Of a stretch of 64,000 nt of DNA, positions 60,848 through 64,000 are shown in pieces. The translations under genes and the position numbers were made by a program. The notes below the pieces were generated by a model. It was not told the DNA's origin. It was given only the letters and a program-made list of their open reading frames with translations, and made no database searches. The stretch's first letter is position 1. The number at the start of each line of letters is the position of its first letter. Origin of the DNA: Commensalibacter papalotli (GTDB taxonomy: Bacteria > Pseudomonadota > Alphaproteobacteria > Acetobacterales > Acetobacteraceae); assembly GCF_947179115.1 (NCBI RefSeq), contig NZ_CAMXCI010000003.1, forward strand, positions 62,001-126,000. Direction: 5' to 3'.

Positions 60848-62995
60848 GTGAATTTAAGTTGGTTAAGAAACATTAGTTTTTTTCCGTTTGGTAAAATTCA
60901 ATCCTATCAATGGTTATATGCCCCTCGAAAAGAAGCTATCTATTTTGCACTTCGGACTATGTTTGCGTCTTATTTGGCATTGGCTATTGCTTTATGGATG
61001 CAGCTTGATAGCCCAAAATGGGCAATGATGACGGTATGGGTTGTTGCCCAGACCTCCCCTGGAGAGACAATTTCAAAATCTAAATGGCGTGTGATGGGCA
61101 CACTGGTCGGTGTGGTGGTTGCTGTGGCAATCGTTGCGGCCTTTCCTCAACAGCCTTTAATTTTTGATATATGCATTGCCTTATGGGTTGGGGGATGTTG
61201 TTTTTGGGGAAGCTTAATTCGAGGTTCCAGTGCATATAGTTTTGTTTTAGCGGGATATACGTGTGCTTTAATTGCCTTGTCTTCTTCTACAAACCCTAAT
61301 GAAGTGTTTATGATGGCGATGGCCAGGGGTAGTTACATTATCTTGGGTGTATTATGTCAGACATTTGTTGAGCGTTTATTTGCGTTCAATATGAATCATA
61401 ATGCCCGTATATCATTGCATAATAACTTATTAAAAGCGATTACTGGATCATTAACAGTCATTAGAAACGTTATTAAAGGGGACTATCAAGCGGCATTTGA
61501 GGTTCAAAATGTATTTGCAGCTATTTCAGCATTTCAAAATTCTATTGAATTCCGAAAAATTGAGATGCTAAACGATGATCATACAACTGATCACGTACAT
61601 GCGACCCTCTTTTCCATCAGCGTTGTTTTAACACGTTTAATTAACTTAGCAGTGTATATGCGTCATTTTCAAAAGGAGGAAACATTTCGTGATATCTGCG
61701 TTAAGATTCATGTTTATTTAGAGAATCTTATACATGCTTTGGAAAAGAATATTGACTTTAATAAACATTTAGATGCGTTGAGTAAACTTCGTTGGGAATG
61801 TCGTCAAATTATTGTAGAATGTATTTATAAGGATACGAATACAGCAAAGAACACGTTGGGTTTTGAAGATCAAACCTTACTAGACCAAAGAATTTTATAT
61901 CGTTCTTTAAGCGAGCTTCTAGGAGAAATTGAAGTCATTTTAACTGAATATCATCATGTTAAAACTCCCAAAAAGAAAGATAATTTCAGATTTAATTTAC
62001 CTCCTATTTATAATTTCAAATTGGCTTGGGGAAATGCTTTTCGTGCAGTTATTTCAATATTAGGTGCATGTTTTTTATGGGAAATTACTGCATGGAATGA
62101 ATTTCCAGCGGCAATTGGGTTGTTAGCTGTTGCTTGTGGTCGTTTATGCTTGTTTGAAAATGGTTATAAAATGTGCCAAGGTTTTTTTATAGGAACCCTT
62201 ATTACAGTGATTGTTACCGCTGTTTTGAATGTAACTGTAATGCCTATGGCTAATTCAATTGAAATGGTTTATTTGGCTACGTTTATTCCTTTATTTTGTG
62301 GTGGTTTAGCAATTTATAATTTGCCAACGCGAGGAATAGGAATGAGTTTTACTGTCTTTTTCCCTTTTATGATTATTCTCGGTAATCAACAACGTATGGA
62401 TGAGATGTTTTTCCTCAATAGCGCTTTGGCTGTTTTTTTTGGTGTTGGGTTAGCAGCTTTTGCGTTTCGGTTTATTGCGCCTTATTCTCCTCAAAAGGTT
62501 AGAAAAGAAATTCGCAAACGTATGCTACGTAATGTTCAAACTTTACCCCTAGTAACGCCGATACCACGTCCACGCAGATGGTTGACCTCGACAATGGATT
62601 GGTTCATTTCATTAATGCGTCAATTCGATTCTGCAACAGAAACAGCATTAATTAAAAAGTATAATCATGGTGCTTTGGCTGTTATGTGTATTGGAATAAA
62701 TATTATCGAAATACGCGCGATGATTGATCATGATATTTTACCTGAAGATATTAAAAATCAGCTGCGTGTAGTGATGCGTCGTATTTCTCATTTTAAAGGG
62801 GGGCGGTATGGACGAACGGTATTGATTGCAAAAAGTGCAATTAGAAGGCTGCGTGCGCGTGAAAAGAAAGAGCAAAATATTGCAGTGCGTTTGGAGATAA
62901 GTGCGGCAATTGCTTGTTTAATATTAATTTATTACGCCTTAGAAAAAAATGCGTCTTTTTTAAATCCTTCTTATCGTTTATATAAATTAGATTAA
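60848..62995 (+). CDS. FUSC/AaeB-like aromatic-compound efflux membrane protein, copy 1
   Basis: The 715-residue product starts with GTG (the ribosome site is weak) and has two sets of membrane spans of the FUSC family: RTMFASYLALAIALWM with SPKWAMMTVWVVAQTSPGE, and in the second half WGNAFRAVISILGACFLWEI with LLAVACGRLCLFENG. The region between is soluble and helical. Members export aromatic acids such as fusaric acid. Substrate unknown. The next gene is a tandem paralogue. Confidence 0.85.
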   Translation: MNLSWLRNISFFPFGKIQSYQWLYAPRKEAIYFALRTMFASYLALAIALWMQLDSPKWAMMTVWVVAQTSPGETISKSKWRVMGTLVGVVVAVAIVAAFPQQPLIFDICIALWVGGCCFWGSLIRGSSAYSFVLAGYTCALIALSSSTNPNEVFMMAMARGSYIILGVLCQTFVERLFAFNMNHNARISLHNNLLKAITGSLTVIRNVIKGDYQAAFEVQNVFAAISAFQNSIEFRKIEMLNDDHTTDHVHATLFSISVVLTRLINLAVYMRHFQKEETFRDICVKIHVYLENLIHALEKNIDFNKHLDALSKLRWECRQIIVECIYKDTNTAKNTLGFEDQTLLDQRILYRSLSELLGEIEVILTEYHHVKTPKKKDNFRFNLPPIYNFKLAWGNAFRAVISILGACFLWEITAWNEFPAAIGLLAVACGRLCLFENGYKMCQGFFIGTLITVIVTAVLNVTVMPMANSIEMVYLATFIPLFCGGLAIYNLPTRGIGMSFTVFFPFMIILGNQQRMDEMFFLNSALAVFFGVGLAAFAFRFIAPYSPQKVRKEIRKRMLRNVQTLPLVTPIPRPRRWLTSTMDWFISLMRQFDSATETALIKKYNHGALAVMCIGINIIEIRAMIDHDILPEDIKNQLRVVMRRISHFKGGRYGRTVLIAKSAIRRLRAREKKEQNIAVRLEISAAIACLILIYYALEKNASFLNPSYRLYKLD

Positions 62996-63089
62996 TAAAT
63001 AATTTTTTGTTTAAATGATTATTTTAATGAATAAAATGCTTGAGATATTTATAGCAATAATTACTAGATAAGTATCTTTATCGTAATAA

Positions 63090-64000
63090 ATGTGGGCAAA
63101 ACGCATGGCCTTTGGTCAAACTACGTTAAAATCGTTTCAGTGGTTATATGCACCACAAAAAACAGCAATTATTTTTGCTTTTCGTACGCTAATCGCCTCT
63201 TATGTTGTTCTTGTTATAGCACTGTGGATGGAGATGGACAGCCCACGTTGGGCGATTATGGCTGTGTGGATTGTGGCACAGAATTCTTCTCGTGGTGAAG
63301 TATTATCCAAAGCATACTGGATTATTGTTGGTAATATTACAGGTATTATCGTTTCATTATGGATTATGGCAAGCTTTCCTCAACAGCCTATATTATTCGA
63401 AGTTACGGTTGCTTTGTGGGTTGCGTTATGTTGCTGGGTGAGCAGTTGTACGCGTAACTTTCGTGCTTTGGGTATGGTTATGGCGGGCTATAGTTGTGCT
63501 ATTGTTTTGTTCTCTTCTGTTGGAAATCCTAATGAAACTTTTATGATGGCAATGTCACGAGGCAGTTATTTTATGCTGGGGGTTCTAGCAGAAAATTTTA
63601 CAGCCCGTTTATTCGACCTTAACTTGCACCACCAAGCTCATAAAAAACTCAATGATGATTTGCAAAAAGCGGTTGAAGAGGGCATTAAATCTGTTTCTAA
63701 GATGCTTGATGGGGACGATTGGGCTGTGGCGCAGTCAGATCAATTGTTATCTTCGATTATAGGATTAAATAATAATATTGAATTTAGAGAACGAGAAATG
63801 AAAGGCACTGGGCATACAGGGGCTCATGCCCGTGCTGTGTTGGCCTCAGTTTCTGGATTATTGGTAAAGGCCACAGGTTTTTCCATTCATCTCAAGCAAA
63901 TTCAAAAAGACGTGCTTAATTTTCACTATATTGTGCCACTAACCAAAAGTTACTTATTACAATTATTAGATCAACTGAATAAGGGGGCTCCTTTATCCGA
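63090..64000 (+). CDS. FUSC-family efflux membrane protein, copy 2 (3' truncated)
   Basis: The frame stays open to the window edge without a stop (about 303 codons). It reads MAFGQTTLKSFQWLYAPQKT, RTLIASYVVLVIALWM, SPRWAIMAVWIVAQNSSRGE and later MAMSRGSYFMLGVLAENFTA, the same order as the first copy. The first ATG is at 63090 and a second at 63105; GGGC precedes the second by eight bases, so either is possible. The C-terminal half lies outside the window. Confidence 0.8.
   Translation, partial: MWAKRMAFGQTTLKSFQWLYAPQKTAIIFAFRTLIASYVVLVIALWMEMDSPRWAIMAVWIVAQNSSRGEVLSKAYWIIVGNITGIIVSLWIMASFPQQPILFEVTVALWVALCCWVSSCTRNFRALGMVMAGYSCAIVLFSSVGNPNETFMMAMSRGSYFMLGVLAENFTARLFDLNLHHQAHKKLNDDLQKAVEEGIKSVSKMLDGDDWAVAQSDQLLSSIIGLNNNIEFREREMKGTGHTGAHARAVLASVSGLLVKATGFSIHLKQIQKDVLNFHYIVPLTKSYLLQLLDQLNKGAPLS

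Overview
The window is AT-rich bacterial DNA. Positions 1 to about 36,840 hold most of the structural half of a tailed-phage (myovirus-type) prophage. The rest, from a tRNA-Thr gene to the right edge, is host chromosome. Hopanoid transporter HpnN, an alphaproteobacterial-type Fur, an FMN riboswitch ahead of a ribD-ribE-ribBA-ribH operon and a tonB-exbB-exbD-exbD-TPR cluster together suggest an alphaproteobacterium, probably a low-GC acetic acid bacterium of the Commensalibacter kind. The genus is an inference from gene content and base composition.

Prophage, left to right: portal (cut by the window edge), a secreted halovibrin-like cargo gene, DUF2213 protease/scaffold, capsid cement, major capsid, connector and neck genes (1-6.8 kb); a LysM transglycosylase, a small membrane protein and a large secreted fibre-like protein (7-11.3 kb); contractile tail sheath, tail tube, a tail-assembly chaperone with a probable -1 frameshift, a reversed block of duplicated secreted genes, then the tape measure (11.5-18.2 kb); Dit-like protein, baseplate plug, hub, spike, a Pmp3-type host-like gene, gp25 wedge, gpJ and DUF2612 (18.2-24.1 kb); tail fibres, one with collagen repeats (24.1-30.4 kb); small membrane proteins, an HExxH metallopeptidase overlapping a secreted partner, a frameshifted neck gene, an endolysin and two paralogous secreted proteins (30.4-36.6 kb). 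No terminase, integrase, repressor or replication gene is in view; these must lie left of the window if present. The tRNA-Thr with its 3' end facing the prophage is a likely integration site.

Host region: FMN riboswitch and riboflavin operon (37.1-40.9 kb), a deletion scar joining fragments of two dead genes, hpnN, rdgB (reverse strand), a TerC/CBS membrane protein, an aldo/keto reductase, penicillin-binding protein 1A, prfB with its +1 frameshift, the TonB energy-transduction cluster, an NifU-type Fe-S protein, a nitroreductase, tsaB, rimI, fur, an OlsB-like acyltransferase, lnt, and two tandem FUSC-family membrane transporters, the second running off the right edge.

The strongest candidates for a second look are the metallopeptidase plus overlapping secreted gene (possible toxin and immunity pair), the repeated placement of hairpin-plus-T-tract terminators directly ahead of phage ribosome-binding sites, the tail-chaperone frameshift, cysteine clusters in baseplate and tail-tip proteins, and the inverted, tandemly duplicated secreted genes inserted in the tail module.
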